The notes: generated by a model not told the origin, from the sequence alone. Numbered from the stretch's first letter, positions 8,630 through 16,857 are shown. The stretch: 64,000 nucleotides of DNA from Planctomycetota bacterium (GCA_015075515.1 JABTUE010000004.1:124001-188000); one strand, 5' to 3'. Program-made: numbers and translations.

Positions 8630-8657
8630 AAAACGGGCGCCCGAAGGCGCCCGTTTT
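8630..8657 (-). terminator. Strong hairpin terminator after the 8674-9213 lipoprotein gene
   Basis: AAAACGGGCGCC and GGCGCCCGTTTT flank a CGAA tetraloop, a perfect 12-bp stem. Read on the minus strand it ends in TTTT followed by C and a further TTTTC run. It sits 16 bases past the stop codon of the lipoprotein gene. Confidence 0.85.
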
Positions 8658-8673
8658 GTGGTGTTGCGGGAAA

Positions 8674-9213
8674 CTACTTCTTGAACTCGATCAGCTCGCT
8701 CTTCATGGTCGCGCTTTCCATCTTGACCATGAGGCCGGGGTATTCCTTGGACATCCAAGTCTTGGTGCCGGCGTTTTCAGTCACAGTGCACTCAAACTTA
8801 CCAGCCTTGACTTCGACGGTTTCTTCCTTGGTTTCGACCTTCGGGGCGTTGCCGGCCGGAGCATCGGCGGTCTTGAACTCGATCTTGGTGGGGGTGGGTT
8901 CAGGCATGCCGGCCATGGGCTTCATGTCGGCGTCCAGCGTCCACATCTTGATCATGGCGTGATCAGCAGCGACTTCCACAACTTCCGTCTTGCTGTGGGT
9001 GACCATCTTGGTGCCGCCGGCGTCCATCTCGTTCTTGACCGTCCAAGACCAGCCTTTGTTCTTGTACAGGGCGTAGGGGTCAGACGTGGTCTTGCCGCTG
9101 TCGCCCGTGGCGCTGTTGCCACCGGGGCCACCCTTGGCGTTGTTGCCGCTGCCGCAGGCGACCGCGAACACGGCCAGCACGCAGAGCAGCGCGAGCATGA
9201 TGCTGTTCTTCAT
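8674..9213 (-). CDS. Lipoprotein, paralogue family, single module
   Basis: 179 aa. The N-terminus MKNSIMLALLCVLAVFAVAC is a lipoprotein signal with the cysteine of AVAC as the lipidation site, then a Gly/Asn/Ser linker. The single module runs DPYALYKNKGWSWTVKN, KTEVVEVAADHAMIKMWTLDAD, PMAGMPEPTP, EETVEVKAGKFECTV, TWMSKEYPGLMVKMES, ELIEFKK. As the shortest member it defines the minimal domain of this family. It is preceded by GAGGAGA 7 bases before the ATG. Probably anchored to a membrane facing the periplasm. Function unknown. Confidence 0.78.
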   Translation of the reverse strand: MKNSIMLALLCVLAVFAVACGSGNNAKGGPGGNSATGDSGKTTSDPYALYKNKGWSWTVKNEMDAGGTKMVTHSKTEVVEVAADHAMIKMWTLDADMKPMAGMPEPTPTKIEFKTADAPAGNAPKVETKEETVEVKAGKFECTVTENAGTKTWMSKEYPGLMVKMESATMKSELIEFKK

Positions 9214-9376
9214 GGAAACTCTCCTCATCGGATTGGTTGGATTACAGGCCCGGGGGCACATCCCCGCCCGCGGGTCAGCGCAGGCAAAGCAACCGCTATG
9301 CCAGTCTGGCAATGGGCGCCTAACCCTTGTACCATAGGGGCTTATGCGTTGGGTTCGACGCCCGGCGTCAAGGGAT

Positions 9377-9406
9377 TTGTCACGTTTCATGGCCCGCATG
9401 TAACAG
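9377..9406 (+). promoter_or_regulatory. Putative promoter of the FmdB-like gene
   Basis: TTGTCA at 9377-9382 and TAACAG at 9401-9406, 18 bases apart, place the start of transcription near 9413, about 7 bases before the ATG at 9420. No Shine-Dalgarno sequence fits in such a short leader. Confidence 0.4.
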
Positions 9407-9419
9407 AAATTGACACTCC

Positions 9420-9665
9420 ATGCCCATCTACGAATACAAACACACTGGCCAGCGCGGCGAAACCTGCGATGAGGTCTTTGAGACCATCCAGAAAATGTCC
9501 GAAGACGCCCTGGAAAAGTGTCCCGTGTGCGGAAAGCCCGTCCAGCGCCTGATCTCGCGCTTCTCCGGCAACGTGGACAAAATGGCGCCTTCGCGTCTGA
9601 AAGAGCTGGGCTTCCAGAAGCTTGTCAAACGCGACAAGGGCGTGTACGAAAAGACCGTCAAGTAG
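9420..9665 (+). CDS. FmdB-family zinc-ribbon-like small protein
   Basis: 81 aa. The start MPIYEYKHT and the later ALEKCPVCGKPVQRLIS match the FmdB / regulatory-protein zinc-ribbon family, small proteins of unknown role. The family normally has two CxxC knuckles. Here the first one is replaced by KHTGQRGETCDEVFE with a single cysteine, and only CPVC is intact, so a full four-cysteine zinc site is not obvious. The C-terminal tail (KELGFQKLVKRDKGVYEK) is basic. The next gene follows after 38 bases on the same strand. Confidence 0.75.
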   Translation: MPIYEYKHTGQRGETCDEVFETIQKMSEDALEKCPVCGKPVQRLISRFSGNVDKMAPSRLKELGFQKLVKRDKGVYEKTVK

Positions 9666-9703
9666 CGTCCCGCGTCCCCGTCTGTCCCCTGAAAGTTCGC
9701 AGC

Positions 9704-10939
9704 ATGAGACCACACCTGCTTTGGCTGTTGTGCCTTGGCGTTCTTGCCCTTTCCGCCTGCGGCAAGGACGACGAAAAAGACGACAAGCCCAAACCCGTCA
9801 ACATCACCCCCGGCGCGGCGCTGGGCGAGCCGGCATCGCCGGCCAACGCGGCGATTGAGCCCGTCGTGGTCTATGACGGCACGCGCACCCATCTGGTGTA
9901 CTGCCAGAACGACGGCACGGCCAACCACAACGTGGTCTACACCCAGCGCGTGGGGGCCGGGCCTTACGCGACGCCGGCGCCGCTGTTTCCGGGTTCGACC
10001 AACGATTCGCGGCGGCCGCACGCGGCCATGGATGCCGCGGGCACGTTGCACGTGGTGTGGGTCGAGGGTACGGCGCCCAACCGCGACATCTTTTATGCCA
10101 CACGCAGCAGCACCGGCGTGATCAGCACCGCCACGAACCTCAGCAACACGCCCGGCGGCGACGAAAACAACCCGCGCATCCACGCCGACGTGGCGGGCCG
10201 GCTGCACGTGGTGTGGGAGGGCACCAGCGGCCTGACCAGCGCGATTTTCTACCGACGCACAGTGGGCAGCATTTTCACGGCTGCCCAGGTTCTGCCGTTT
10301 TCGACCAGCGGCATCAGCGGCGAAATGCCCGATGTCGGTGCCGACAGCGACCAGCATGTGTACGTGGTCTGGGCCGAAAGCGTGGGCCCCAACCGTGTGG
10401 TGCGCATGATGCGCAGCGACGACAATGGTGCCACCTTCAACAACGTCGGCGCGGGCATTGCCGTGGGCGGCACAGCCGACAAGTCTGAACCGCGCATTGC
10501 CTGCGGCGGGCTGGGTGACGTGGTGCTGACGTTCGTTGCCCAGAACACCGCCGGCGACCGCGCGCTGTTTGTTACCTTTACACGCACCGGCGGAACGTTT
10601 GCCAACCCCGGCACGCTGTTCACCAGCACCACCGGCGGCGTGCGCAGCCCGGCGATTGCGCGCTTCAAGCAGACATCCGGCGAGCAGTGCGTGATGATCG
10701 CCTGCAATGACGGCCCGGCCGGCGGCGGCAACATTCTGGTGTTTGCCAGCCGCGACGGCGGGGCCAACTGGCCCAACAACCCCGTGGACATGAGCGCCGG
10801 AAACAGCCAGCCCGCCACCAACCGCACGCCGGCGATTGCCATGGACGACAACGAGGTGATCGTGGCCTGGGCGGCCCAGCCCACGGGTGGCGGAGTGGTG
10901 CGCACCTATACTTCGGCCAGCACCTACACCCTGCCGTGA
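9704..10939 (+). CDS. Lipoprotein with Asp-box (BNR / sialidase-like) beta-propeller
   Basis: 411 aa. The signal MRPHLLWLLCLGVLALSAC carries a lipobox (LSAC), followed by a charged linker. The body has repeated blades with the pattern HVVW(V/E)EG.. and Asp-box motifs (SDDNGATFNN, SRDGGANWPNN), as in sialidase-type six- or seven-bladed propellers. The FRIP Arg and catalytic Tyr/Glu of true sialidases are not evident, so I call only the fold. The start is chosen at the lipoprotein signal, although the frame stays open upstream through the FmdB gene. Probably an extracytoplasmic binding protein. Confidence 0.72.
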   Translation: MRPHLLWLLCLGVLALSACGKDDEKDDKPKPVNITPGAALGEPASPANAAIEPVVVYDGTRTHLVYCQNDGTANHNVVYTQRVGAGPYATPAPLFPGSTNDSRRPHAAMDAAGTLHVVWVEGTAPNRDIFYATRSSTGVISTATNLSNTPGGDENNPRIHADVAGRLHVVWEGTSGLTSAIFYRRTVGSIFTAAQVLPFSTSGISGEMPDVGADSDQHVYVVWAESVGPNRVVRMMRSDDNGATFNNVGAGIAVGGTADKSEPRIACGGLGDVVLTFVAQNTAGDRALFVTFTRTGGTFANPGTLFTSTTGGVRSPAIARFKQTSGEQCVMIACNDGPAGGGNILVFASRDGGANWPNNPVDMSAGNSQPATNRTPAIAMDDNEVIVAWAAQPTGGGVVRTYTSASTYTLP

Positions 10940-10956
10940 ACCCGGCAGGCCCCCGG

Positions 10957-10984
10957 TTGACAGTGATGATTCCGTTCCTACCCT
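10957..10984 (+). promoter_or_regulatory. Promoter of the TPR/alpha-CTD gene
   Basis: A perfect -35 TTGACA (10957-10962) and TACCCT (10979-10984) are separated by 16 bases. Transcription would begin near 10991, leaving a ~55-base leader with a small hairpin (TGCCCCG at 11002-11008 pairing with CGGGGCA at 11021-11027) before GGAG and the ATG at 11047. Confidence 0.6.
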
Positions 10985-11046
10985 GTTCGCCTCGATTCGA
11001 CTGCCCCGGTGCGCCTGCTGCGGGGCATGGCCCATTGGAGCCGTGA

Positions 11047-12342
11047 ATGTCCACCGCCGTTGCCGCAGACTTCCTGACAGAGATCACCGAGACGAAAAGC
11101 CCTGATGTCAAGCTGCTGCTGGAGTTGCGCGAACGCCTGTACGCCGACCCGGTACTGAAGCGTCAGGCCGAAAACGCGCTGGAGCGCTGGACTGCCACGC
11201 GCGAGCGCCAGGGCGTGCTGCTGTTTCTGATGGGCCGCGTGTCGCGGGCGCTGAACATCCTGGAATCCGAGGCCGGAACGGCCTGGGGCCGCCACTTTCT
11301 GGCCCGCGCCTATGCCGACAGCGGCTTTTACGCCAAGGCCGAGGAACTGCTGACGGCCGAGTACAAAGACACCAAGGCCCTGTATACGGCTCTGCCCCTG
11401 TTTCGGGCGCTGGTGGGCCAGGGCAAGCTGGCCGAGGCCGAAAAACTGGTCAAGTCCATCAAGGACGACAGCCCGGCCGTGCGCGCCTGCCGTCTGGAGC
11501 TTCAGTACCGCGAGGGCGACCTTGAGGGCGCCGTTGAGGGCATTGTGGCGCTGCATGAGGCGCACCCCGAAGATCGCGTTGTGGGTTTCGTGCTGGCGCT
11601 GATTGCCCAGGCCGCAGGCGACGACGACGCCGCCCGCCGCGCCTATGAACGCATCAGCCAGAACCCGCCCGTGGCCGTGGACGTGCTGATCAACCTGGGC
11701 ACGCTGTATGAGGATGAAGGCCTGTGGGATCTGGCGCTGAAGTGCTACGAGGCCGTGCTGAAGGATTTTCCGAACCACCCGCGCGCGCGGCTGTTCAAAC
11801 GCGACGCGGAAGCCAGCAAGAACATGTTCTACGACGAGGATCGCGAGCGCAAGGAAGACAAGCGCATGCAGATCCTGCGCACGCCGGTCACGGACTTTGA
11901 GCTTTCGGTGCGTTCGCGCAACTGTCTGCAGAAGATGAAGATCGAGACGCTGGGCGACCTGATTCTGAAGACGGAATCGGAACTGCTGAGCTACAAGAAC
12001 TTCGGCGAGACCTCGCTTCAGGAAATCAAGAGCATTCTGGCGTCCAAGGGGCTGCGTCTTGGCATGCGCCAGGAAGAGGCTCTGGCCTACGCCCCGCCCG
12101 AAGACGCCACCGCGGCCGCGGCGGCTGTGGCGGCCGGCGACGACAAGCTGGCCCGCGGCATCGAGACACTGGAGCTGTCGGTGCGTTCGCGCCGCTGCAT
12201 GGAGCGCCTGGGTATCAAGACAGTGGGCGAACTGGTCGAACAGACCGAGGCCGAGCTGCTGGCGGCGCCGAACTTCGGCCAGACGTCGCTCAACGAAGTG
12301 CGCCAGAAACTGGCCGAGCTTGGTCTGGCGCTGAAGGGCTGA
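11047..12342 (+). CDS. TPR protein with two RNA polymerase alpha-CTD-like domains
   Basis: 431 aa. Residues ~1-265 are TPR-like helical repeats ([44 protein letters not shown]). Residues ~276-338 and ~372-431 are two helix-hairpin-helix domains strongly like the C-terminal domain of the polymerase alpha subunit. Copy 1 keeps the DNA-contacting pattern ([11 protein letters not shown], and [10 protein letters not shown] matching NLGKKSLTEI of E. coli). Copy 2 has [10 protein letters not shown] with Arg replacing the Asn. The alpha N-terminal assembly domain is absent, so this is not rpoA. A role touching transcription through UP-element or activator contacts is an inference. It is followed by a kinase gene after 48 bases on the same strand. 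Confidence 0.85.
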   Translation: MSTAVAADFLTEITETKSPDVKLLLELRERLYADPVLKRQAENALERWTATRERQGVLLFLMGRVSRALNILESEAGTAWGRHFLARAYADSGFYAKAEELLTAEYKDTKALYTALPLFRALVGQGKLAEAEKLVKSIKDDSPAVRACRLELQYREGDLEGAVEGIVALHEAHPEDRVVGFVLALIAQAAGDDDAARRAYERISQNPPVAVDVLINLGTLYEDEGLWDLALKCYEAVLKDFPNHPRARLFKRDAEASKNMFYDEDRERKEDKRMQILRTPVTDFELSVRSRNCLQKMKIETLGDLILKTESELLSYKNFGETSLQEIKSILASKGLRLGMRQEEALAYAPPEDATAAAAAVAAGDDKLARGIETLELSVRSRRCMERLGIKTVGELVEQTEAELLAAPNFGQTSLNEVRQKLAELGLALKG

Positions 12343-12390
12343 ACAGGCGGTCCACGGGCGCCCGCCGCGCGCGGGTAACGGGAAATCACG

Positions 12391-13692
12391 ATGTCCGACG
12401 ACACCAGCACCCTTGCTGACCCGCTGGAACACCGGGAAGGCAGGGGTGCTCTTGATTTCGGCGTTCTGGCCGTGCGCAACGGCCTGCTGACGCAGGACCA
12501 GCTTGACGCCTGCCGTGACCAGCAACTGGCCAGCGCCAACCTGGGCCAGAACCTGACGCTCAAACAGATCGTGCTGGACCGCCACCTGATGACCGAAGAA
12601 CAGGTGGCCCGTGTCGAGCGCGCCCAGGCCCAGCTTACGCAGGATCGCGAGCGCAAGGCCGACCTGAAGTTCAAGGGCTACGACATCATTTCAAGCCTGG
12701 GCGAAGGCGGCCTGGGCAGCGTGTTCAAGGCGCGCCAGGTCAGCATGAACCGGCTGGTGGCGCTGAAGGTGCTGCACCTTCAGTGGCTGAGCGATGAGGA
12801 GTTCCGCAAGCGTTTTGTGCTTGAGGCGCGCATTGTGGGCAAGCTGAGCCACCAGAACCTGATTCAGGTCTATGACGTGGGCAAGGAAGGCGATTACTAC
12901 TTCTTCAGCATGGAGTTCGTGGACGGCCGCACGGTGGAAGATCTGGTCAAGGAATCGCCCCGGCACCAGATGGAAATCAGCCGTGCCGTGGACCTGACCA
13001 TCCAGGTGGTGCGCGCGATCAACTACTACAAGGACTTCGACATCGTCCACCGCGACATCAAGCCCAGCAACATCATGGTGACCCGCGCGGGCCTGGTGAA
13101 ACTGGGCGATTTCGGCTTTGTGAAAAGCCGGCTGGACAAGGAACTGGGTTACGAGGGCATGGTGCTGGGCACACCGGATTACATCGCGCCCGAACAGGCC
13201 ATGGGCAAGGACGACGTAGACTATCGCGCCGATGTCTACAGCCTGGGCGCCAGTTTCTACCACATGCTGACGGGCAGGCCCATGTACAACGGCACACCCT
13301 CGCGCGTGATGCTGGCCCACACCCGCGAGCCCATGCCCGACCCGCGCCAGTATCGCCCCAGCCTGCCTGACGACGTGATTGACGTGCTCAAGCGCATGCT
13401 GGCCAAGAACCCCAACGACCGGTACTCGAACCTGGGCAGCCTGTTTGTGGATCTTGAGGCCTTGCGCGACGCGCACAAACCCAAGTCTCCGCCCAAGTAT
13501 GAAATCGGCAAGTCCAGCATCATGCGCGCGCTGAACATCGAAAAGAACCGGCACGCCGAAATGGCCGAACGTATGAAGCAGCTTGAGCAGCGGGCCGAGT
13601 CACTTCAGGCCCGCGTGGCCATAGCCGGCGGCGCGGCGCTGGTGGCGGCACTGGCGGCGGTGCTGTTTCTGATTCTGTGGCTGGTGACCTGA
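12391..13692 (+). CDS. Membrane-anchored Hanks-type serine/threonine protein kinase
   Basis: 433 aa. Residues ~10-85 form a helical domain with two LT/MTxxQL-type repeats (LLTQDQLDACRDQQL; LMTEEQVARVERAQ), resembling the MshEN/GspE N-terminal fold. The kinase domain follows: glycine loop GEGGLGSVFKA, Lys in VALKVL, HRDIKPSN, DFG (LGDFGFVKS), APE (YIAPEQ). After a coiled stretch a single C-terminal membrane helix (residues ~407-432) anchors it, leaving the kinase in the cytoplasm. The usual extracellular sensor is absent. It sits between the TPR/alpha-CTD gene and a receiver gene. Confidence 0.9.
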   Translation: MSDDTSTLADPLEHREGRGALDFGVLAVRNGLLTQDQLDACRDQQLASANLGQNLTLKQIVLDRHLMTEEQVARVERAQAQLTQDRERKADLKFKGYDIISSLGEGGLGSVFKARQVSMNRLVALKVLHLQWLSDEEFRKRFVLEARIVGKLSHQNLIQVYDVGKEGDYYFFSMEFVDGRTVEDLVKESPRHQMEISRAVDLTIQVVRAINYYKDFDIVHRDIKPSNIMVTRAGLVKLGDFGFVKSRLDKELGYEGMVLGTPDYIAPEQAMGKDDVDYRADVYSLGASFYHMLTGRPMYNGTPSRVMLAHTREPMPDPRQYRPSLPDDVIDVLKRMLAKNPNDRYSNLGSLFVDLEALRDAHKPKSPPKYEIGKSSIMRALNIEKNRHAEMAERMKQLEQRAESLQARVAIAGGAALVAALAAVLFLILWLVT

Positions 13693-13774
13693 GGCCTGGC
13701 GAGGCTGTGGGATCAGAAGTCCACGGCAATTGCAGTCGGCCGACTTTCCTTCAGCCCGGGCCTGCCCCTGCGCG

Positions 13775-13780
13775 TATAAT
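13775..13780 (+). promoter_or_regulatory. TATAAT -10 element directly before a GTG start
   Basis: A consensus TATAAT lies 6 bases before the GTG at 13787. Transcription would start on or next to the start codon, giving a leaderless message. No convincing -35 is seen at the normal distance. Confidence 0.5.
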
Positions 13781-13786
13781 TGCTGC

Positions 13787-14128
13787 GTGCGCATCCTCTT
13801 TGTCGAAAACCACGAAGTCTTTTCGAACCTTGTCGCGCGCAAGTTTCTGGCCGCGCACGAGGTGCGCATTGTCAGGACACTGCGCGAGGCCCGCGACGCC
13901 CTGGCCGCGGCCGAGTACGATCTGCTGCTGCTGGATTACGACCTGGATGACGGCAAGGGCGACGAACTGCTGGCCGAACTTGGCCATGACGGCCGGCGGC
14001 CCATGATCATCGGAGTCAGTGCCTATGAGCATCTCAACGCAGCGCTGTTGCGCGCCGGCGCTGACGCGGCCTGCGGCAAACTTGAATTCAGCCAGATTGA
14101 CTCCCTGATCCGCAGCCTGCAGAATTAG
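13787..14128 (+). CDS. Stand-alone CheY-like receiver domain protein
   Basis: 113 aa, receiver fold only. Seen: an acidic/hydrophobic first strand (RILFVENHE), the phospho-acceptor Asp in LLLLDYDLDDG, and GVSAYEHLN in the Ser/Thr switch position. The conserved Lys of the last strand appears as CGKLEF. The start GTG begins the first strand of the fold; an upstream ATG would add 19 unrelated residues. There is no histidine kinase in the window, so its partner is unknown. The TfoX-C gene starts 3 bases after its stop. Confidence 0.8.
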   Translation: MRILFVENHEVFSNLVARKFLAAHEVRIVRTLREARDALAAAEYDLLLLDYDLDDGKGDELLAELGHDGRRPMIIGVSAYEHLNAALLRAGADAACGKLEFSQIDSLIRSLQN

Positions 14129-14131
14129 CGC

Positions 14132-14422
14132 ATGTCTTTGGAACGTCTTCTCGGTCTTGGGCCGGTCAGCAGCGGCTGGCTGCGGGATGCGGGCATTGAC
14201 TCGCCCGCCAAGCTGCGCCGGTTGGGCGCGGCCAAGGCCTATGTGCGCGTGCTGAAAACCGGCGTGCCCGCAAACCGCAACCTGCTGCATGGTCTGCACG
14301 GCGCGATCTGTGACGTTCACTGGACGTGGCTTTCGCGCGAGGTGAAGCAGCAGCTGGATGACGAAGTCGCGGCGCTTCTGGCGCCCAAACGCAAAGCGCC
14401 GCGCGGCAAGCGCGGCGCTTGA
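14132..14422 (+). CDS. TfoX C-terminal-domain protein
   Basis: 96 aa. LLGLGPVSSGWLRDAGIDSPAKLRRLGAAKAYVRV and NLLHGLHGAICDVHW match the TfoX C-terminal domain, a small helix-hairpin-helix fold. The N-terminal TfoX domain is missing. The last residues are basic (KRKAPRGKRGA), and their codons form a hairpin (stem arms 14394-14404 and 14410-14420), possibly part of a terminator. It follows the receiver gene closely and probably shares its message. The role is unknown; the TfoX family is tied to competence in some bacteria, but this single domain does not prove that. Confidence 0.75.
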   Translation: MSLERLLGLGPVSSGWLRDAGIDSPAKLRRLGAAKAYVRVLKTGVPANRNLLHGLHGAICDVHWTWLSREVKQQLDDEVAALLAPKRKAPRGKRGA

Positions 14423-14438
14423 GTGTCCGTGTTGCGGG

Positions 14439-15518
14439 TCAGCCGCCTTCCTTTTCGGCGTCGGCCAGTTCTTTGGGAAAGCCGATCGCCAGGGCGGCCT
14501 TGAGTTTCTCGGCGCGCTTCTTCCACTTTTCGTCCGTACCGGAAAGCTTCTTGGCGCAGATGTACGCCTGGGCCAGACACTTGCCTTCATTATCACCCTG
14601 GTTCCACCACACGTAGTAACCCGCCAGGATGTAGGCGTCATAGGCCTTCTGGAAGTTGCCGGCCGCAAAGTAGGCCTCGCCCAGTGCCGGGTAGGCCACG
14701 GCCAGCGCGGCTTCGTCGTCGTTGCCGTCGTCCTGGAACGTTTCGTCGTTGGTCACGGTTTCCAGAATCGCGCGCGCCGCGGCGGCGTCACCCTTGCGCA
14801 GCAGCGCCAGACCTTGCCAGGCCATGGCGGTGTATTTGGCAACCTTGTCGTCACCCGATGCGTTTTCGGCGGCCTTGAGAGCCGTCAGCGCGGCGTTCCA
14901 GTCGCCGTTGCGCACCTCAAGTTCGCCGAGTTTCTGGTTGCCCAGCCGCTGCAGCACCGGGTCGGCCGAAATCATGTTGCGCAGCGTGGCGCGTGCGTCG
15001 GCGGGTTTCTTCTGCCACTGCTGGGCCGCGCTCAGGGCCGTGTAGGCTTCGCGCGCGAAGAACCCGGCCTTGTAGCGGTTGACATAGGCCGAATATTCGC
15101 TCACAGCCTGGGCGTAGGCGGGGGCGCGGTTGGTGGTGCGGGCCTCAGTGCCGAAGTAGTCGGCCTTGCGGAACAGGGCCTCTTCCTTGTCCAGGTCGTT
15201 GCCGCGCGAGGCGATTTCGTTCAAGGCTTTGACGGCGGATTCCGGATCCGTCGAAAGACTGCCCAGTGCCGAGGCAAGATCGCGGCTCATGGTGGTGCTG
15301 CGTGTCAGCGACAGCACCGTGCTGGTGTCAATGCTGCCGGTTTTGCGGTCGGCGGTCTGGTAGGTGACGGCCTTGGCGTTCCAGGCGGTGATGTTGACTT
15401 CATCCACGGTCTCGACGGTGGTTTTGCCGCCGGCACGCTTGAGGTACTGAATACGGTCTGCGGCCAGCGACCCGGCAAGAACAAGGGCCAGCATGGCAAC
15501 CACGGCGGTATGGCGCAT
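14439..15518 (-). CDS. Secreted TPR-repeat protein
   Basis: 359 aa with a signal peptide (MRHTAVVAMLALVLAGSLAA). An N-terminal beta-rich segment (IQYLKRAGGKTTVETVDEVN..TGSIDTSTVLSLTRS) resembles short periplasmic Sm/SH3-like strands. It is followed by helical TPR-type repeats (AVSEYSAYVNRYKAGFFAREAYTAL, ALGEAYFAAGNFQKAYDAYILAGYY). AGGAGA lies 8 bases before the ATG. It converges with the TfoX-C gene. Probably a periplasmic scaffold; function unknown. Confidence 0.75.
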   Translation of the reverse strand: MRHTAVVAMLALVLAGSLAADRIQYLKRAGGKTTVETVDEVNITAWNAKAVTYQTADRKTGSIDTSTVLSLTRSTTMSRDLASALGSLSTDPESAVKALNEIASRGNDLDKEEALFRKADYFGTEARTTNRAPAYAQAVSEYSAYVNRYKAGFFAREAYTALSAAQQWQKKPADARATLRNMISADPVLQRLGNQKLGELEVRNGDWNAALTALKAAENASGDDKVAKYTAMAWQGLALLRKGDAAAARAILETVTNDETFQDDGNDDEAALAVAYPALGEAYFAAGNFQKAYDAYILAGYYVWWNQGDNEGKCLAQAYICAKKLSGTDEKWKKRAEKLKAALAIGFPKELADAEKEGG

Positions 15519-15623
15519 CGTGCGATTCTCCTGCCTTTGGGGGCGCGACAGTGTGCCTGAAACCGCCCCGCGGCTCAACCCCGGTTTCCTGTATCCCTAC
15601 CAACGGGCGCAGCCGCGCGGGGT

Positions 15624-16565
15624 TCAGCGCAACAGGGCCGCGATCTCGGCCTTGAAGGCCGCGGCGGCTTCGGTGACGGCCTGGCGCCAGCGGGCAAAGC
15701 CGTAGGATTTGAGCGGCCCGGCGGCATAGGCGTGCATCACGCCGCGGCTGCTGTTGACCAGCGCGCCGCGGCCGCGGGTGTCAAAACAGGCGCGTACGGT
15801 TTCGGCGCTGCCGCCCTGGGCACCCCATCCCGGCACAAGAAACGGCGTGTGCGGCATCAGGCCGCGCAGCCGCGCCGCGGCTTCGGCATGGGTTGCGCCG
15901 ACCACGGCGCCCACGTCACTGTAACCGCATTGACCGATGCCGGCCTGGCCCCAGGTGCTGATCTTGCGGGCGATTTCATCCACGGCGCTGCCGCCCTGCT
16001 TGAGCTCAAGTTGCTGGAACTCGGCGCTGCCGGGGTTGCTGGTGCGGGCCAGAATGTAAACGCCCGCGCCCTCAGCCTGGGCGCGGTCAATGAACGGCAG
16101 AACGCCGTCGGCGCCAAGGTACGGGTTGATCGTGGCGGCGTCGGCGCGCATGGATTCGATGTTCACGCCCTGCACACTCTGGGCGCCGAACAGGCTCTGC
16201 GCATAGGCTTCGGCGGTGCTGCCGATGTCGCCGCGCTTGACATCAGCGATCACAATCAGGCCCAGCTCGCGCGCGGCGCGGCACAGGTCGGCAAAATCGG
16301 CCAGGCCCTGAGGCCCCAGGGCCTCAAAGAACGCGGCCTGCGGCTTGACCGCCGGCACCAGCGGCGCCACCAACCGCAAAACCTCCAGACAGAAGGCTTT
16401 CACGGCGGCGCGCACGGCCGCCGGCGTGCGGCCTTGGCGCGAGAATTCGGTCTCGAAGAACTCGGGCGGGATCCAGTCGGGTCGTGGGTCAAGGCCGGCG
16501 CAGATTGGCGCGCCTTTGGCTTCGATGGCGGCCTGCAGGCGATCGGCGAAGTGTGAATCAGGCAT
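15624..16565 (-). CDS. pyrF: Orotidine 5'-phosphate decarboxylase
   Basis: 313-aa enzyme making UMP from OMP in pyrimidine synthesis. The length and N-terminus (ICAGLDPRPDWIP) fit the longer type-2 OMP decarboxylases. The catalytic Lys/Asp cluster is in VIADVKRGDIGSTAEAY, and the phosphate-binding region is FLVPGWGAQGGSAE. It is divergent from the mraZ cluster, with a ~295-base AT-rich region between them. Confidence 0.93.
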   Translation of the reverse strand: MPDSHFADRLQAAIEAKGAPICAGLDPRPDWIPPEFFETEFSRQGRTPAAVRAAVKAFCLEVLRLVAPLVPAVKPQAAFFEALGPQGLADFADLCRAARELGLIVIADVKRGDIGSTAEAYAQSLFGAQSVQGVNIESMRADAATINPYLGADGVLPFIDRAQAEGAGVYILARTSNPGSAEFQQLELKQGGSAVDEIARKISTWGQAGIGQCGYSDVGAVVGATHAEAAARLRGLMPHTPFLVPGWGAQGGSAETVRACFDTRGRGALVNSSRGVMHAYAAGPLKSYGFARWRQAVTEAAAAFKAEIAALLR

Positions 16566-16704
16566 GGTGGGTGATTGTGCGGTGGTTGGCGGGCAAGGGG
16601 AAGGGGCGCTGCGGTGGGGTTTTGTGGTGGTTTTGGTTGCGTAGCGTGCAGAAAAGTGGAGATTCAGGGTGTGTCAGCAACGACCTAGAAATCATAAATA
16701 CACT

Positions 16705-16766
16705 ACATATATGTGTAAAGTTCGCTTCGACATTCCATATATATGGTATGCGACAGAATTTGTCGC
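16705..16766. promoter_or_regulatory. Cluster of three palindromes between pyrF and mraZ
   Basis: Within an unusually AT-rich stretch lie ACATATATGT (16705-16714), CCATATATATGG (16735-16746) and GCGACA-GAATT-TGTCGC (16750-16766). All are perfect inverted repeats suited to dimeric regulators, and the centres are spaced ~31 and ~18 bases apart. They could control pyrF, the mraZ cluster or both. The rest of the 16566-16799 interval shows no ORF I would support. Confidence 0.45.
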
Positions 16767-16799
16767 CATAACCTGTTTCTCCCAAAAAATTTGAAAAAA

Positions 16800-16857
16800 G
16801 TGGGGAGCTGGATTTGCCAAGTGGGGCAAAGTGGGGTATTGTAGTGCCGGTGGGGGC
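16800..16857 (+). promoter_or_regulatory. MraZ operator: four GTGGGG boxes
   Basis: GTGGGGA at 16800, GTGGGGC at 16821, GTGGGGT at 16831 and GTGGGGG at 16850. MraZ is known to repress its own operon by binding TGGGN repeats in front of mraZ. The middle two copies are exactly 10 bases apart; the outer ones are 21 and 19 bases away, close to two helical turns. Confidence 0.8.
16814..16842 (+). promoter_or_regulatory. Promoter of the division / cell-wall cluster
   Basis: TTGCCA (16814-16819) and TATTGT (16837-16842) with the ideal 17-base spacer. Two MraZ boxes fill the spacer and a third lies just past the expected start (~16849), so bound MraZ would block polymerase. The mraZ ATG is at 16861. 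Confidence 0.7.
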
